DNA of 64,000 bases from Paenibacillus antibioticophila (GCF_000455265.1 NZ_HG005139.1:2449480-2513479), one strand, 5' to 3'. Shown: positions 17,997 through 26,577, counted from the stretch's first letter. Notes: generated by a model from the letters alone, not told the origin. Program-made: numbers and translations.

Positions 17997-19472
17997 ATGG
18001 ATCATCAAAGAACGCCGCTATTTTCCGCGCTGAAGCAGCACGCTGCTGCTGGTCCCGTACAGTTTCATATTCCCGGGCACAAAAAAGGGCTCGGAACCGA
18101 TACCGAATTCCGTGAATTTATCGGCGATAACGCCCTTGCTATCGATTTGATCAATATTGCTCCGCTTGATGATCTTCATCAGCCGACCGGAGTTATTGAA
18201 GAAGCACAACAGCTCGCTGCCGATGCTTTCGGCGCTGACTATACCTTTTTCTCCATTCAGGGGACAAGCGGGGCCATCATGACTATGGTCATGTCTGTCT
18301 GCTCTCCCGGGGACAAGATTATCGTCCCGCGAAATGTCCATAAATCCGTCATGTCGGCTATTATTTTCGCCGGGGCCAAGCCTGTGTTCGTATCTCCGGC
18401 TCAGGACGAGAATCTTGGAATCGATCATGGGATTACTACCTCCTCGGTCCGCCGCGCCTTGGAGCGGCATCCTGATGCGAAGGCAGTGCTTGTTATCAAC
18501 CCGACTTATTTCGGCGTATGTGCTCATTTGCAGGAAATTGTTGAGCTTGCACACAGCTTCCATGTGCCTGTTCTCGTAGACGAGGCGCATGGCGTGCATA
18601 TTCATTTCCACGAGGAGCTGCCAATGTCTGCAATGGAGGCCGGGGCTGATCTCGCGGCAACCAGCGTGCATAAGCTTGGCGGGTCTATGACCCAGAGCTC
18701 CGTGCTTAATCTGAACGCCAAGAACGGTTACATCAACCCTCAGCGCGTGCAGACGATTATCAGCATGCTGACTACAACTTCGACTTCTTATGTGCTGCTG
18801 GCCTCGCTCGATGCAGCCCGGAGAAACCTCGCCCTTCACGGACATGAGATGATCCAGGAGACGCTTGCGCTTGCCCATGATCTGCGAAGTAAAATCAATG
18901 AGATTCCCGGCCTGTACAGCTTCGGGCGTGAAATTCTGGGGGGCGAGGCCACCTTTGATCTGGATCCGACCAAGGTAACGATTCATGTTCGGCACCTTGG
19001 AATTACCGGCTATGAGACAGAGAACTGGCTGCGTGAGCATTATCGGATCGAAGTCGAGCTTAGCGACATGTATAATATTCTCTGTATCATTACCCCTGGA
19101 GACACGAAGGAATCGGTGGATACCTTGCTTGCAGCCTTGCGGGAATTGTCAGTGACCTACTATAAAGAGAACAATGCAAACGAATTGGTGGTCAAAATCC
19201 CGGAGATTCCGCATCTCTCACTGATCCCTCGGGACGCCTTCTATGCGGATACCGAGGTTATTCCGTTCAAGGAGTCTGCAGGCCGGATTATTGCAGAGTT
19301 CATCTATGTCTATCCGCCGGGAATTCCGATCCTGCTGCCGGGCGAGGTAATCTCCCAGAGCCACATTGACTATATCGTTGATCATGTAGAGGTCGGGCTG
19401 CCGGTCAAAGGACCGGAGGATCGTTACATTAATCAGGTGAAGGTCATCGTTGAAGCAAATCCGATTTTCTAA
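17997..19472 (+). CDS. speA: Arginine decarboxylase, Orn/Lys/Arg decarboxylase family (SpeA type)
   Basis: This is a PLP-dependent fold-III decarboxylase of the Bacillus SpeA/YaaO type; SpeA makes agmatine for polyamine synthesis. The PLP lysine lies in SVHKLGGSMTQSS (K226), the ring-stacking aspartate in VDEAHG (D195), and FHIPGHKKG near the N-terminus is typical. The ATG at 17997 follows AGGCAGGG, giving 491 residues. Longer frames upstream have no binding site and would run through the promoter. Lysine or ornithine as substrate cannot be excluded. A MITE-like element and a terminator follow. Confidence 0.87.
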   Translation: MDHQRTPLFSALKQHAAAGPVQFHIPGHKKGLGTDTEFREFIGDNALAIDLINIAPLDDLHQPTGVIEEAQQLAADAFGADYTFFSIQGTSGAIMTMVMSVCSPGDKIIVPRNVHKSVMSAIIFAGAKPVFVSPAQDENLGIDHGITTSSVRRALERHPDAKAVLVINPTYFGVCAHLQEIVELAHSFHVPVLVDEAHGVHIHFHEELPMSAMEAGADLAATSVHKLGGSMTQSSVLNLNAKNGYINPQRVQTIISMLTTTSTSYVLLASLDAARRNLALHGHEMIQETLALAHDLRSKINEIPGLYSFGREILGGEATFDLDPTKVTIHVRHLGITGYETENWLREHYRIEVELSDMYNILCIITPGDTKESVDTLLAALRELSVTYYKENNANELVVKIPEIPHLSLIPRDAFYADTEVIPFKESAGRIIAEFIYVYPPGIPILLPGEVISQSHIDYIVDHVEVGLPVKGPEDRYINQVKVIVEANPIF

Positions 19473-19536
19473 GTATCCGGGATACGCAGTCGGCTTCCTT
19501 CAGATTCCGCCTCACAGCCGACACTCTGCCTTTGAC

Positions 19537-19769
19537 TATAATAAGTTGAACTAATGATACGCTGGGGGCAACGTGTGAAGTGTGCCTACGATCGCTGTTG
19601 TTCGCGGATTTCTCTGACTGAACTAAGCCATTATAAGGTAGAAATCCACTCACAAAGGCGAACGCTGACGAGCTTATGCTCCCGAAGCAGCCTTCTTGCA
19701 GAAAGCTTTCACTTCAGCACACTTCACACTTATGCCCTTTGCGTGACTTCTTAAGTTCAACTAATATAG
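19537..19769. repeat. Long copy of the palindromic MITE-like repeat
   Basis: The left end (ATAAGTTGAACTAAT, then GGGGGCAACGTGTGAAGTGT) is mirrored at the right end (GCACACTTCACACTTATGCCC, then TAAGTTCAACTAATATAG). The imperfect terminal inverted repeats are about 45 bases long. The 120-base interior has no convincing coding frame. The same ends flank the shorter copy at 8983-9076. Confidence 0.65.
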
Positions 19770-19773
19770 AAAA

Positions 19774-19820
19774 AAGAAGGCCTTGGGGGCAACGATTAAT
19801 CGGGCTCCCAAGGCCTTCTT
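19774..19820. terminator. Terminator of the beta-helix protein gene
   Basis: AAGAAGGCCTTGGG pairs perfectly with CCCAAGGCCTTCTT. It lies downstream of the minus-strand gene and can also catch readthrough from speA. Confidence 0.8.
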
Positions 19821-19862
19821 ACATGTACTAGCGTTTATCAGCTTAGAAGATATAACCACACC

Positions 19863-21392
19863 TTACTCATCCGCGCCGATATTGACGGCAGCTCCCTGAA
19901 CTCGCGGGTCACCGTCAATATCTACGGTGCCGATGATGGCGGTGTCCGTATCTCCGGCATCAATTGCAGGAGATGAAGACTTCAGATGGAAGTTGCCGGC
20001 GGCGGCATTCACAAACTGAGGATCCACGAACAGGGAATGCGCATCATTGCCCGTCCCGGCCTGATAGTCGGAGAAGCCCCAGTAATCCTGGTTCTTCCAG
20101 GTAAAGCTCGCTTCGCTGCTGCCCCCGGAAGTAAAATACAGGTTATAATCCAGAATATTACCGGCGTTTTGAGTGTACTCGTTGTATATTAGCACATCGG
20201 TGTCGCTGGCTACAAAAATATTGTTCTTGATTACGTTGTTCTTCGTATCAAATTGAACATACAGTTGGCCGCTGCCATCGCCTACAGTATCATTCTTGTA
20301 CACCGTGTTATTTACAATAATACAATTTTCCGTGGAGCCGCGTTCGGTATCATAGCCGCCCATCGCGATCCCTGTCAGGCGGTTGTTGTAGATAACGTTG
20401 CTGCGAACGGTAATGTTGCTTGTTGCCCGTCCGGCATGCTCCGAGGCAATTTCAACACCGATATCGTTGTTATAGCTGTAGTTCTGTTCAATGATGCTGT
20501 CCTTGCCCCCATCCACATAAATCCCCCCCGCTGCATTGCTGCCATTCGGTAGCTTCTTGCCATAAGAAGGATTGTTGTTGGAGGAAATATTATACACCCG
20601 GTTGCCCTTCACCAAGCCATTGCGCGCCTGATCATAATTTGCATCCGGAGCGGTCTCCTCAAAGCCGATCAGATCGATGCCAATATTATCATTATCATGA
20701 ATGAGGTTATCAGTCACAGCAAAGCCATCTACATTGCCGTTGATAACAAGAGATTCACTGGAGCCAAGTACAAGATTGTACAGCTCATTGCCACTAATGG
20801 TCAGATCATGAATCGAAGCAGGCGCTTTCGTTCCATATACGGCCAGACCATGAGCATCACGTCCCAGCAAATCGCTGCCGGACGGAGTAGCTGTGTTCTT
20901 GATATCATGAATTTTGTTATCAGCCAATGTAATGAAGCCGCCTGCACCATGAACATAAATGCCTATTGGCACAGCATTTTTGGATGAGGTCGTGAAGTTG
21001 CGGATTTCCAAGCCCTGAACCGTCATATAGCTCACATCGTCCAACTCTACCAATCCCTGGGAACCGCTAACCGACAGTCCGGTACCATCGATGATAGCGC
21101 TCTCCGTCCCATAGCTCGTGAACACAATCGGGCCCGCTGATGCCGACCCGGAACGGGTAATCTTCAGCTTCTCATTATACACGCCGCTACGTACATAAAC
21201 GGTACTGCCCGCAGGAACAACATCGGCAGCATGCTGCAGCGTCTTCCAAGGCGCACTGCTCGTTCCCGCATTGGAATCACTGCCCGTCGTCGCCACATAA
21301 TATTCGTCACCAGCCGCAAATGCCGTCGGCGGCTGCACTGCTTCTCCTCCTACTCCAAATATCAGGAGCAGACCCAGTATAGCTTTAAACAT
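19863..21392 (-). CDS. Secreted right-handed parallel beta-helix protein
   Basis: The 509-residue product starts with a signal peptide (MFKAILGLLLIFGV, cleavage likely after AFAA near residue 27). It continues as DEYYVATTGSDSNAGTSSAPWKT, the typical opening of pectate-lyase-like and DUF1565 beta-helix proteins. Repeated N-x-I and NNxI ladders (for instance NVIYNN, NNTVYKND) mark coils of a right-handed beta-helix across about residues 80-450. It ends in VNIGADE, a common end of this group. Many members act on plant cell-wall or other polysaccharides, but catalytic residues cannot be picked here. It neighbours remnants of a sugar catabolic locus. Confidence 0.85.
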   Translation of the reverse strand: MFKAILGLLLIFGVGGEAVQPPTAFAAGDEYYVATTGSDSNAGTSSAPWKTLQHAADVVPAGSTVYVRSGVYNEKLKITRSGSASAGPIVFTSYGTESAIIDGTGLSVSGSQGLVELDDVSYMTVQGLEIRNFTTSSKNAVPIGIYVHGAGGFITLADNKIHDIKNTATPSGSDLLGRDAHGLAVYGTKAPASIHDLTISGNELYNLVLGSSESLVINGNVDGFAVTDNLIHDNDNIGIDLIGFEETAPDANYDQARNGLVKGNRVYNISSNNNPSYGKKLPNGSNAAGGIYVDGGKDSIIEQNYSYNNDIGVEIASEHAGRATSNITVRSNVIYNNRLTGIAMGGYDTERGSTENCIIVNNTVYKNDTVGDGSGQLYVQFDTKNNVIKNNIFVASDTDVLIYNEYTQNAGNILDYNLYFTSGGSSEASFTWKNQDYWGFSDYQAGTGNDAHSLFVDPQFVNAAAGNFHLKSSSPAIDAGDTDTAIIGTVDIDGDPRVQGAAVNIGADE

Positions 21393-21411
21393 TTCTTCTC
21401 ACCTCATTCTT

Positions 21412-21927
21412 TTAAACTTGTCTCATTTGTATTCCAGTTACAGCTTTAATGGTAGGCAAGCTCCCTGTGCCGCCGATTCCTAATGTCGATACAGCCCCGC
21501 AGGCATTGGCAAACCGCAGCAGTTCGGCCGGAATATATTCCGGCGCAAGCAGCGGAATGCTGCCGGCATAGGTCAGCAAGCCGCGGTCAGCAGGGGTAGA
21601 GAAGGACATTGTCACCCCGGTCTTGACCACTGAAAGCCGGGTCACATGCTCGGTGTTCACGCCCATACGCTGCAGCTCATCCGTGCATAACCGTCCGAAG
21701 TCGTCATCGCCTACTACGCTGACAAACCGCACGTCCGCTCCCAAACTGGCCAGCGCACAGGCCGTAATCGCGGAGGATGAGCCGAGTACAACCTCAAAGC
21801 CCTCCACCAGCTTCTCCCGGTTCCATTCCGGCATCACATCACCGCCGGACACAATGATATCTACATTGAACTCGCCCGCGACAACGATGAGGGGGCGAGA
21901 CTCCGGCGACGCCTGTGACCGCATCAT
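21412..21927 (-). pseudogene. PfkB-family carbohydrate kinase with internal deletion
   Basis: The 171 residues begin like a ribokinase/fructokinase (VVAGEFNVDIIVSGG, LGSSSAITACALASLGADVRFVSVVGDDDFG). At about residue 135 the frame jumps from the region after PEYIPAELL directly to FANACGAVSTLGIGGTGSLPT, which belongs near the C-terminus of the family. The middle, including the GxGD catalytic-base motif, is missing in frame. The open frame could still be translated, but the product cannot be an active kinase. Its ATG overlaps the stop of the GH4 fragment (ATGA coupling), a relic of a former operon. Confidence 0.75.
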
Positions 21928-22541
21928 TTCAGCACCGGAACAAAACCCTGTTCCGCCTCATACAATTCTTCAAACATGCGGCCGATTTCCTCCAGTGAGC
22001 ATACTGCAGCCGTCAACGGGTCTACCATCAATGCATGACGGGCCATTTCCTTGTCACCCTGTCGCACCGCCTCCACAGCCAGGTCAAAGAAGGCCATATT
22101 TGAGCGGCACAGGGCGGCCAGGTGCTCTGGCAGCTTGCCAAAGCGGGTAGGCTGAATACCCTTGCGGTCCACCAGACAAGCAACCTCGACTATCCCCTCC
22201 GGCGACAGGTTCTCAATCAGTCCTCGGTTTGGAACTTTGCCGTATATGAACTTCGGCTCGTTCTTCAATACAGCTTCAATGATAACCGCCGCATATTCAT
22301 TGCTGGACTGCAGCTCAAGCGGCAGCGTGCCCTCAAGCTGACGGACAATCTCCTCGTCGTTCTCCTTGCGCCAGATCGGCCAATTGTCAGCATAGAAGCC
22401 AGTAGCTCCATTATAGCCTGTACTGCAATGTGCGTCGATCAACGACTGGCGCTTGCGGTAATACGGAATGTACTCGGAGAAGTGCCCGCTCGATTCCGAG
22501 ACGAAGGCGCCCAGATATTTCATGGCGTCGAATAGATCAGG
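21924..22541 (-). pseudogene. C-terminal fragment of a GH4 glycosidase (alpha-galactosidase-like)
   Basis: The frame encodes the C-terminal half of a family 4 glycoside hydrolase, an NAD/Mn-dependent enzyme class. It shows the metal-site histidine region ESSGHFSEYIPYYRKR, then NRGLIENLSPEGIVEVACLV and the helical end HLAALCRSNMAFFDLAVEA. The family is about 430-450 residues long; here only about 200 remain and the N-terminal NAD-binding domain is gone. The homology begins at DLFDAMKYLG (about 22540), exactly where an IS4-type transposase fragment stops, so the truncation came from an insertion or recombination event. An internal ATG at 22523 keeps 199 residues open. It is coupled to the damaged kinase downstream. 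Confidence 0.8.
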
Positions 22542-22683
22542 AGCTGCATAACCGTTTCAAAGGGCAGTTTCTTCTTGCGGGTAAAGTCTGTTCCAGTTTT
22601 TTTACACAAGGTGCTGGTGCGGCTGACATTTCTTGTATGAGGGATGCCAGCGTTTGTTTTAGTGAATTCGCATACTCATCCAT
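22537..22683 (-). mobile_element. 5' remnant of an IS4-type transposase gene
   Basis: An ATG at 22683 behind a perfect AGGAGG starts MDEYANSLKQTLASLIQEM, the beginning of an IS4-family transposase. A frameshift in a run of seven A residues follows. In the next frame the sequence continues as DFTRKKKLPFETVMQLLI, the typical IS4 N-terminal continuation, and then ends abruptly at the junction with the GH4 fragment. Only about 50 codons survive. Neither an inverted-repeat end nor a target duplication could be identified with certainty. Confidence 0.65.
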
Positions 22684-22769
22684 TGGCAAAACCTCCTCGT
22701 TTTTCAAGGGGCTTCGCTACACACTTCAGGCCAATTGTCAAGTCCATTTTTTTCTTTTCGCGCAAAAAA

Positions 22770-22800
22770 AGAGCGGGCTATCTTTTCGATAACCTGCTCT
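22770..22800 (-). terminator. Terminator of the DUF1292 gene
   Basis: A 13-base stem with one mismatch is followed by TTTTTTT on the minus strand. Confidence 0.75.
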
Positions 22801-22889
22801 TGTTCTTGATTTTTTGGATCAACGCCTTAACTTAATGACATTGCCCTTGCGGGAGCTTCTTCTGTATATAACCAATGGAGGTTTGCAGC

Positions 22890-23207
22890 CTATTCTTGAG
22901 ATTGAACCAATTCATTATAGGCTTCTTCGACCTGTTTCCATTCCTCTTCGTCTTCGATATTGTAAAGCACCATTTCTTCGTTCTCTTCTTCCATACGAAG
23001 AATAATGCCGTCTGCACCAGGATTGTTACGCTCAAGCAGCAATGCATAGAGCTTCTCGCCCACGTCGAAGGTCTCGACAAGAACCATCTCAACGTCCTTG
23101 CCCTCTTCGTCTGTCAGCGTTAAAACAAATTCCTCATGCTCGTGCTCATGATCATGTCCGCAGCCGCAAGCGTCGCCATGCGCGTGATCGTGATTGTGAT
23201 CGCTCAT
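22890..23207 (-). CDS. DUF1292 (YrzB/UPF0473) protein with His-rich N-terminus
   Basis: The family body (about residues 25-105: FVLTLTDEEGKDVEMVLVETFDVGEKLYALLL) is the acidic DUF1292 domain of Firmicutes. In B. subtilis the homologue YrzB is encoded with yrzL and yrrK, but here the gene is alone. The first 26 residues are unusual: nine His, two Cys and several Asp/Glu in HNHDHAHGDACGCGHDHEHEHE, a likely metal-binding tail. The ATG follows GAGGTATTTGA. No function is known for the domain. Confidence 0.85.
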   Translation of the reverse strand: MSDHNHDHAHGDACGCGHDHEHEHEEFVLTLTDEEGKDVEMVLVETFDVGEKLYALLLERNNPGADGIILRMEEENEEMVLYNIEDEEEWKQVEEAYNELVQSQE

Positions 23208-23297
23208 TCAAATACCTCGCTTTGATTTATTGGATAGTTAACCTGCCGGTTTCTCCCGTATCGTAACATTTTCAGAGAAAGAGGTCAATTTGAAGCC

Positions 23298-23852
23298 TTA
23301 TTTGAGCACATTGATGATTTTCTCGGAGACGAGAACAAAATCTCCGCCGTCCGCAGGCTTCATATAGAATCCGACTGTGTATTTCCCTGAGCTCTTAAAG
23401 TCATAGGTGTAGTCTTCCGTGCGGAACCAGAAGTTATCCTTTTGATCCTTAATCTCGCTGCTTTGAATCACTTTCGAGCTGCCATCCGGCGACGTAATCG
23501 ATACACGGACCTCGGAAATATTGGTGCGCAGACTATCAATTTGGGAGAAGACATTGAACTTCAGCTTCCCGGTTTTCTTAATTTCACCAAATACAGTATC
23601 ATCCGCAAACAGGAACATATGCACATTAGGTTTATTATAGGTTACTGTCTTGGAGCTCTCATCATATTTAACCAGTCCTTCAAGCTGACGAACCGGAACA
23701 TAGGTCTTTCCATCAATCACATAACCGCCTTCCTCCAGCTCGCTTCCATTTAATAGAAGCTTCACTTTCTGGGAAGCCGAATCCGCAAACAGCAGCGATC
23801 CTCCCATTAAGGAGAAAGCAACGACTAGAATTGCAACTCTTCTCCATTTCAT
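23298..23852 (-). CDS. Secreted stalk-domain protein (copper amine oxidase N-terminal-like)
   Basis: A signal peptide (MKWRRVAILVVAFSLMGGSLLFADS) leads into a short domain with YVIDGKTYVPVRQLEG, the hallmark of the copper amine oxidase N-terminal/stalk domain abundant in Paenibacillus. The rest (about residues 75-184) is a beta-rich domain that I cannot name. At 184 residues it is a compact member. Nothing visible anchors it in the wall or membrane. Confidence 0.82.
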   Translation of the reverse strand: MKWRRVAILVVAFSLMGGSLLFADSASQKVKLLLNGSELEEGGYVIDGKTYVPVRQLEGLVKYDESSKTVTYNKPNVHMFLFADDTVFGEIKKTGKLKFNVFSQIDSLRTNISEVRVSITSPDGSSKVIQSSEIKDQKDNFWFRTEDYTYDFKSSGKYTVGFYMKPADGGDFVLVSEKIINVLK

Positions 23853-24001
23853 TATTCAAAACCTCCAATTGGTTTAATTCATGTTGATGTAAATGTATAC
23901 TCTATAAGAGAAGGCAAGTTGCGCTATTTTCACGAAAGAAAAGAAGATTTTTAACTTACAATGCCGTATTTATTATTGTCCCGATAAAGGAGGAAGGTAC
24001 T

Positions 24002-24736
24002 TTGGCGCTTCATTTACAAATGCTGGGCACGGGCGGCGCTTTCGCTAAGGCTTATTATAATAATAACGCGTTGCTCTCGACCGATGATTTCACCTTATTG
24101 ATCGACTGCGGGATTACAGCTCCGATGGCCATGCATCAGCTTGGGATCACCCCGGAGAAGATTGATGCGCTGCTCGTCACTCATATTCACGGCGATCACG
24201 TCGGCGGTCTGGAGGAATTTGCGTTCCGGATGAAGTACGGCGCAGGGCGCAAGCCAGTGCTTTATGTGGCGGAGACTTTGGCCGGCCCCCTATGGGACCA
24301 TACGCTAAAAGGAGGACTGGGGCAAGACGGGATAACCTGTCTTGAGGATGTCTTCGATGTTCGCTTGCTGACGGAAGGAGTTCCGTGCAAAATCGCTGAG
24401 GGCTTGAAGGTGGAATTGATCCGGACTCCTCATATCCCGGGAAAAACAAGCTTCTCCCTCTATATCAACGAGGAAATCTTCTACAGTGCGGATATGATAT
24501 TCCAGCCTAAGCTCCTACAACAGCTTGTTGACGAGAGGGACTGCCGCAAGATCCTGCATGAGGTTCAGCTTACAGGACCCGGTGAAGTCCACACCACACT
24601 GTCCGAACTGCTTTCGCTTCCCCAGAAGCTGCGGGCGATGATCTCGCTCATGCACTACGGGGATGAGATGGAGTCATTTAACGGTCAGACCGGAGAGATG
24701 GACTTCCTTCGCCAGCATAAACTCTATACGCTCTAA
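24002..24736 (+). CDS. MBL-fold metal-dependent hydrolase
   Basis: The 244-residue protein has the metallo-beta-lactamase core with THIHGDHVGG (zinc ligands) and an N-terminal MLGTGGAFAKAYYNNNALL strand region like RNase Z-type and YycJ-type hydrolases. Translation starts at TTG 24002 behind AAAGGAGGAAGG. The later His/Asp ligands appear at TPHIPGKTSFS, SADMIF and LMHYGDE. It is a cytoplasmic hydrolase whose substrate is unknown. Confidence 0.85.
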   Translation: MALHLQMLGTGGAFAKAYYNNNALLSTDDFTLLIDCGITAPMAMHQLGITPEKIDALLVTHIHGDHVGGLEEFAFRMKYGAGRKPVLYVAETLAGPLWDHTLKGGLGQDGITCLEDVFDVRLLTEGVPCKIAEGLKVELIRTPHIPGKTSFSLYINEEIFYSADMIFQPKLLQQLVDERDCRKILHEVQLTGPGEVHTTLSELLSLPQKLRAMISLMHYGDEMESFNGQTGEMDFLRQHKLYTL

Positions 24737-24750
24737 GCACAGTACAGGAA

Positions 24751-24792
24751 AGGCCGCCTCCGAAGATCCATCATTTTCGGGAGCGGCCTTGT
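24751..24792. terminator. Terminator between the MBL hydrolase and DUF3892 genes
   Basis: AAGGCCGC pairs with GCGGCCTT and the stem extends inward with small bulges. It lies between two converging genes. Confidence 0.7.
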
Positions 24793-24797
24793 GCGTG

Positions 24798-25043
24798 CTA
24801 TTCAGTTTCGAATCCTGGCAGAGAATCCAGGTTGTTAGACGGATCTCCATCGGCATCGCTCCGAATATACTGCTCGCCGTCTCTTCCTTTAAAGAGATTC
24901 ACACCAGCAATAGCCCCGGCCTGAACCTCCTGCTTAGCCTGCTCATAATCCAGAATGCGGCCGCTTGATGTCTTGAATGCTTTAAGATCACCGTCGCCGT
25001 TTTTTTGAACTGCGATGAAGGTCTCTCTCGAATCGAGTGCCAT
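24798..25043 (-). CDS. DUF3892 small protein
   Basis: The 81-residue product has the DUF3892 pattern of Bacilli (FIAVQKNGDGDLKAFKTSSGRILDYEQAKQ, then GVNLFKGRDGEQYIRSDADG). The family is of unknown function and often annotated near sporulation or stress genes. It is monocistronic, with GGAGGAGATG upstream at a slightly long spacing. Confidence 0.82.
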   Translation of the reverse strand: MALDSRETFIAVQKNGDGDLKAFKTSSGRILDYEQAKQEVQAGAIAGVNLFKGRDGEQYIRSDADGDPSNNLDSLPGFETE

Positions 25044-25131
25044 GACGATCTCATCTCCTCCGTATTATTTCCCTCTGGGGATCTGGGGATAGAGATAGTA
25101 TGCCCTGCTTTTCAAAGAAACATGACCCCAC

Positions 25132-25575
25132 TTACAAAGACTTGGTCATCCGTACATGAGGAATCCCGGCATCATCGAACGGTTCCGTCGAAATCGTCTC
25201 ATAGCCCAGCTTCGTATAGAATGCTTCTGCCTGACATTGAGCATCAAGCACGGACTTGGTTAGTCCGAGTTCACGGGCCAACGCCTCCATGCCGAGCAGA
25301 AGTACACTTCCTATTCCATGGGAGCGATATTCCTTACGCACAGCAATCCGCTGCATTTTAGCGGCATTATCGACATAATAGATCAGTCTGCCGGTTGCAG
25401 CAGGCTCTCCACCGACTTCAACAAGAACATGATGCACCTGATCTCCAATCACATCATATTCATCGATCTCCAGATCCATCGGCACCTTCTGCTCTATCAC
25501 GAATACCTCTTTGCGAATCTCAAGGCATTCCTTTAATTGTATATCGTTCTCTACGTGAATGATGACTGCTGCCAT
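25132..25575 (-). CDS. GNAT-family N-acetyltransferase (YjcF-like)
   Basis: This is a GNAT protein of the YjcF/ElaA-like group, with IRKEVFVIEQKVPMDLEIDEYD near the N-terminus and the acetyl-CoA-binding loop VRKEYRSHGIGSVLL. Translation most likely begins at ATG 25575 (MAAVIIHV), because GGAGGCGGAGGG lies just before it. This gives 147 residues, the normal family size. The substrate is unknown. Confidence 0.87.
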   Translation of the reverse strand: MAAVIIHVENDIQLKECLEIRKEVFVIEQKVPMDLEIDEYDVIGDQVHHVLVEVGGEPAATGRLIYYVDNAAKMQRIAVRKEYRSHGIGSVLLLGMEALARELGLTKSVLDAQCQAEAFYTKLGYETISTEPFDDAGIPHVRMTKSL

Positions 25576-25677
25576 AGCTTTCCCTCCGCCTCCTTTACAT
25601 CGTAGCATTATACAAAAAAAGTATTATCGTGTATAGTTGGGACAGAAAAAGACCATGCAGTGAAGGAGCCGATCTTC

Positions 25678-25788
25678 GTGGGTATAACAATTGCCGCCTC
25701 TATTGTCATCGCGATTCTTCTCATCTCATCGATGTTCTATGTAACGAAAAAGGGCTACTCCCGCAACTGGGACGAGGAGCAGGAGTAG
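25678..25788 (+). CDS. Small membrane protein, possibly YtzI-like
   Basis: A 36-residue open frame starts at GTG behind AAGGAG. It consists of one transmembrane helix (ITIAASIVIAILLISSMFYV) followed by a charged cytoplasmic tail. The layout resembles the YtzI small proteins of Bacilli, but sequence alone cannot prove it. Confidence 0.55.
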   Translation: MGITIAASIVIAILLISSMFYVTKKGYSRNWDEEQE

Positions 25789-25803
25789 CCGGTTGCCGCC
25801 GGG

Positions 25804-26010
25804 TTACGGATAGATCGGTGCACCGGGATAGACCTCCTTCAGCACCTCTTGCGGGTACACCTCATCCGCCAGCGCCGGCACCAGCCACCAAGGCTCGCTT
25901 TGCTGGCGCTCCAATGTAGCTTGGCTGGATGTGAACGTGCAGCCTGCGGTCAATATAGACATCACTAAGAGCCCAGCCGCAAGCACGCTTATCTTTTTCC
26001 AGATCGTCAT
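25804..26010 (-). CDS. Small putative lipoprotein
   Basis: The 68-residue product has a lysine-containing n-region, a hydrophobic stretch and the lipobox LTAGC, so the mature protein would be about 45 residues and lipid-anchored. GGAGG lies 10 bases before the ATG. I recognise no family. Confidence 0.65.
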   Translation of the reverse strand: MTIWKKISVLAAGLLVMSILTAGCTFTSSQATLERQQSEPWWLVPALADEVYPQEVLKEVYPGAPIYP

Positions 26011-26171
26011 AAGTCGAATATCCTCCCTTTACATCTGTCTGTCCAGTATTGCCATGGAAGAGAGGGTTATACCGCCTTGAAGCGGACACAGGCAAAACAA
26101 CCCCTGATATAGATATATCCGGAGCTGGGGTAGATCAGTGTTATTATGGTAAATCCGCATTCATTAAGACA

Positions 26172-26360
26172 TTAGGAATCCGAGGGCGGTTCCTTTGTCT
26201 TGTCCTTGTCCTGTTTTGAAAAACCAGCTTCGAATGCAACTCCCAAAGCCACGCCTAAAGCTATTCCTATAGCAATATTGTCAAAAACGATCCAATAAAG
26301 CACGCCAAAGCTTATTCCCATAGCTATGCCTGATCCGGTCGATGAGCTCTTCTTCTTCAA
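26172..26360 (-). CDS. Small glycine-zipper membrane protein
   Basis: Translation starts at TTG behind AGGAGGTGC and gives 62 residues. The centre is a hydrophobic segment with alternating small residues (IAIGIALGVALGVAFEAG), flanked by a Lys/Ser N-terminus and a charged tail. It resembles short glycine-zipper proteins of Bacilli with no known function. Confidence 0.65.
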   Translation of the reverse strand: MKKKSSSTGSGIAMGISFGVLYWIVFDNIAIGIALGVALGVAFEAGFSKQDKDKTKEPPSDS

Positions 26361-26446
26361 AATTGCACCTCCTGCTGTTTCTTACTATTTACGTCTTAAG
26401 GAAAGGAGGGTTCCATTCTACTGTTCTGACACTCTGTGGGTTTGTA

Positions 26447-26475
26447 TTGACATTCCTCTTGGTCCCTGATATTAT
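26447..26475 (+). promoter_or_regulatory. tRNA-Val promoter
   Basis: TTGACA (26447-26452), a 17-base spacer and TATTAT (26470-26475) lie 24 bases before the mature tRNA end. Confidence 0.85.
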
Positions 26476-26499
26476 CTATTTTATCTTCACTATACAAAC

Positions 26500-26572
26500 G
26501 ATCTGCTAGCTCAGCTGGGAGAGCACCATCTTGACAGGGTGGGGGTCAGTGGTTCGAGCCCACTGCAGATCA
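26500..26572 (+). tRNA. tRNA-Val (GAC)
   Basis: The sequence folds into a full cloverleaf. The acceptor GATCTGC pairs with GCAGATC, the anticodon stem is CCATC/GGTGG around loop TTGACAG with anticodon GAC, and the T arm is AGTGG-TTCGAGC-CCACT. CCA is not encoded. It has its own promoter and terminator. Confidence 0.95.
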
Positions 26573-26577
26573 TACAG

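Noticed and set aside
18018..19040. A 340-codon minus-strand frame inside the arginine decarboxylase gene
   Set aside because: Opposite a well-conserved enzyme, with no start signal and a random-looking composition.
19774..19820. The 10-mer GGGGGCAACG in the beta-helix gene terminator, shared with the MITE-like elements
   Set aside because: Only ten bases match, the inverted ends are missing and the hairpin is a different one; a chance or partial resemblance is more likely than a third copy.
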